A DNA stretch of 35,649 nt from positions 1-35,649 of the forward strand of contig CACZWF010000016.1 in NCBI GenBank assembly GCA_902784785.1. The letters are read 5' to 3'. The translations under genes and the position numbers were made by a program. How positions within the stretch are numbered: position 1 is the stretch's first letter; each line of letters begins with the position of its first letter. This document shows, piece by piece, positions 35,401 through 35,649 of the stretch. The notes under the pieces are model-generated. The model worked only from the letters and a program-made list of their open reading frames with translations. It ran no database searches and was not told where the DNA came from. Source of the DNA: an uncultured Bacteroidia bacterium (GTDB taxonomy: Bacteria; Bacteroidota; Bacteroidia; Bacteroidales; UBA932).

Positions 35401-35508
35401 CTCCAGCGCCACGATGTTCCCGACCACCCGGGGATAATCCAGGTCGTTGGGGAAAGCGCAGCTGACAACCAGCACGCCGCAGAGGGCTATCGGCAACCAG
35501 AATTTCAT
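32449..35508 (-). CDS. Giant lipoprotein: PCMD-type N-terminus, three barrel modules and a DUF3575 barrel
   Basis: 1019 residues from ATG 35508 (a GTG one codon earlier is possible). Numbering here counts that GTG as 1. Lipobox LVVSC with Cys18. Residues ~19-255 resemble the N-terminal part of PCMD-family Bacteroidales lipoproteins (DYPRVVGNIVALELEDA, SATRPIERYVRCTGQV, VYVYLPD, then a fibronectin-like VAVEYRKAGDAGWT). Three similar modules follow (about 256-413, 450-633, 653-836), each with FGKW..P.F..RIG, an HAD..W...NT block, a PY.H.G block and a C-terminal GLTYN/GVSYN strand. Residues ~857-1020 are a DUF3575-like barrel (FALATNVLSWLNLGTINIEA, WTLEGKIKYNPWTLNKS) ending in AVFIF. Probably an outer-membrane protein made of several barrel units; role unknown. 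Confidence 0.85.
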   Translation of the reverse strand: MKFWLPIALCGVLVVSCAFPNDLDYPRVVGNIVALELEDAREVRIDPGAREVSVVLEEWADPGRVKVKECVLTDGATCSDLGEWLDLTRPLKVVLHTYQDYEWTISATRPIERYVRCTGQVQDAQFNLETRSVYVYLPDTQPLAAVTFEAMKLEPQGSRITSTTGYESDFQHISLVTRDVSFPMTLDCVMERSFFVEWAGEEIEWHLKALQMKVETAVSEVDAHCYSARVRGVFASDGSDVAVEYRKAGDAGWTADISIGKWISPQFAGRIGYQRGVVKDWTSAPRFGRTAGLGTYNGAQMYANQYQFGYVHADVLWNLLNTVIGYDEYRVYDLIPYVHTGQYTTYFDGNRQREFAAGVGILNNFNFSSKWTAFADLRLFSLKGESVGKQDDKAFSATLLAGLTYNIGQSAFRTANRLNTLDRTGKLKGEKVKVETGLPPFLANRIFDNIFISAAVGTNMLGELKSDSELGASFGFDINFGKWYNPYFGNRIGVLGTSLSQTVKQARQGITSGPDQFGGYKYNSRFYYLHADFMWEATNTIGGYKRDRIWSVVPYGHFGFAQNFYTNGTSFKREFAYGVGLLNNIRIIDKLKAFADLRFTTMSGRFVRQQGVMPVITSLFAGLTYDLNKNYWQSYTEGTENQYVLKTFREGWFIGLSGGIAFAAEGGQSMGANTVPTGNAEFTFGKWFSPDFGGRIGFQAGTLSELLDSSRDGASTTSDNQAFKSVLSFGYAHADLMWDMFNTFMGPNPERKWDLIPYAHSGFIRTNKVTGRKFANGLTGGLGLFANVHLDEEFGLFADGRLYCLKSNTLGKREGFAFASTINLGVSYNFGGKNWKKATEYKPDGKKEHFEKDYRSFALATNVLSWLNLGTINIEAQYEIARHWTLEGKIKYNPWTLNKSVNGQFQENQRGFAMGARWWPWYSFAGWWIGMDAQYKNYRTGGLAWFKTPEEGNALGASLGFGYSVLITKWFNLDFGISGWAGHKFFTNYEDSQFLTPTNKGNKWFVAPNELSVSAVFIF
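33004..34746 (-). repeat. Three diverged tandem protein modules within the giant lipoprotein
   Basis: Module A about 34273-34746, B 33613-34164, C 33004-33555. Aligned words: SIGKWISPQFAGRIG / NFGKWYNPYFGNRIG / TFGKWFSPDFGGRIG; YVHADVLWNLLNT / YLHADFMWEATNT / YAHADLMWDMFNT; LIPYVHTG / VVPYGHFG / LIPYAHSG; LLAGLTYNIG / LFAGLTYDLN / INLGVSYNFG. Modules B and C start with an extra strand pair that A lacks. Confidence 0.8.
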
Positions 35509-35649
35509 CACAGGTAGAAATGTGCTCCGAAGCGGATGGCCAGCAGGTCGATGTTGAAGCCCGTCCCGAGACTGTTCCCGGAACTGTTTTTCACCTGGTT
35601 TTCATTCTGGCGGATCATCTTCCAGCTAAAGTCAAGCAAACCCACGGAC
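35508..35649 (-). CDS. 3' end of an outer-membrane barrel protein gene (cut by window edge)
   Basis: The last 46 codons before the TGA at 35508-35510, with no start inside the window. The translation ends GFNIDLLAIRFGAHFYL, alternating hydrophobic/polar with aromatic residues, as in the final strands of an outer-membrane barrel. Its TGA shares a base with the ATG of the giant lipoprotein (TGATG), so the two are co-translated. Confidence 0.65.
   Translation of the reverse strand, partial: SVGLLDFSWKMIRQNENQVKNSSGNSLGTGFNIDLLAIRFGAHFYL

Noticed and set aside
32437..35517. 1026-codon plus-strand frame opposite the giant lipoprotein
   Set aside because: The minus-strand frame has a lipobox, internal repeats and a DUF3575 domain; the plus frame is its mirror and has none.

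Overview
The window looks like a chromosomal segment of a Bacteroidota bacterium, most likely order Bacteroidales. The grounds are: promoters of the TTTG-N19-21-TAnnTTTG type in front of many genes; Bacteroidales-style surface lipoproteins (Ig-like/BIG2, PCMD-type N-terminus, DUF3575 barrel); a DUF4293 protein; and no strong Shine-Dalgarno sequences. Genus cannot be told from the sequence. Most genes are fairly GC-rich. One gene (6274-7326) and the non-coding stretch next to it differ clearly.

Layout, left to right. 33-3842: a three-gene minus-strand operon for surface proteins (small lipoprotein, predicted outer-membrane barrel, large Ig-like lipoprotein) with a clear promoter at 3872-3903. 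3906-6201: uvrC, preceded by a periplasmic thioredoxin. 6274-7326: an AT-rich DUF1016/YhcG-type PD-(D/E)XK nuclease. 7327-8116: 790 bases with no convincing gene, but with hairpins, a REP-like repeat and tandem terminators. 8117-11977: seven ribosomal protein genes (rplC, rplD, rplW, rplB, rpsS, rplV, rpsC) with their own promoter and terminator, so the usual S10 operon is cut off at both ends. 12071-14451: an XRE-type regulator, fabF and a DUF4293 membrane protein.

14537-19180: mostly plus-strand genes, namely a nucleoside phosphorylase, a 5'-nucleotidase-like lipoprotein and rnhB, with a minus-strand DUF389 membrane protein between them. 19177-22479: a small membrane protein, ettA, and a seven-helix membrane protein ending in an AraC-type DNA-binding domain. 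22641-31259: one tightly packed minus-strand array, gyrA - TPR protein - SPOR-like lipoprotein - inactive-looking M28 peptidase fused to a TonB C-terminal domain - leuS. 31423-32379: a secreted alpha/beta hydrolase. 32449-35508: a 1019-residue lipoprotein that joins a PCMD-type N-terminus to three repeated barrel modules and a DUF3575 barrel. The last 142 bases are the 3' end of another outer-membrane protein gene, translationally coupled to it.

Most of the window is core housekeeping (translation, DNA repair and topology, fatty-acid synthesis, nucleotide salvage) mixed with envelope genes. The least ordinary items are the multi-barrel chimera, the M28 pseudo-peptidase/TonB fusion in a gyrA-leuS operon, the self-contained S10-operon fragment, the AT-rich YhcG-type nuclease, and a two-part sequence motif repeated at 7455-7489 and 22568-22614.
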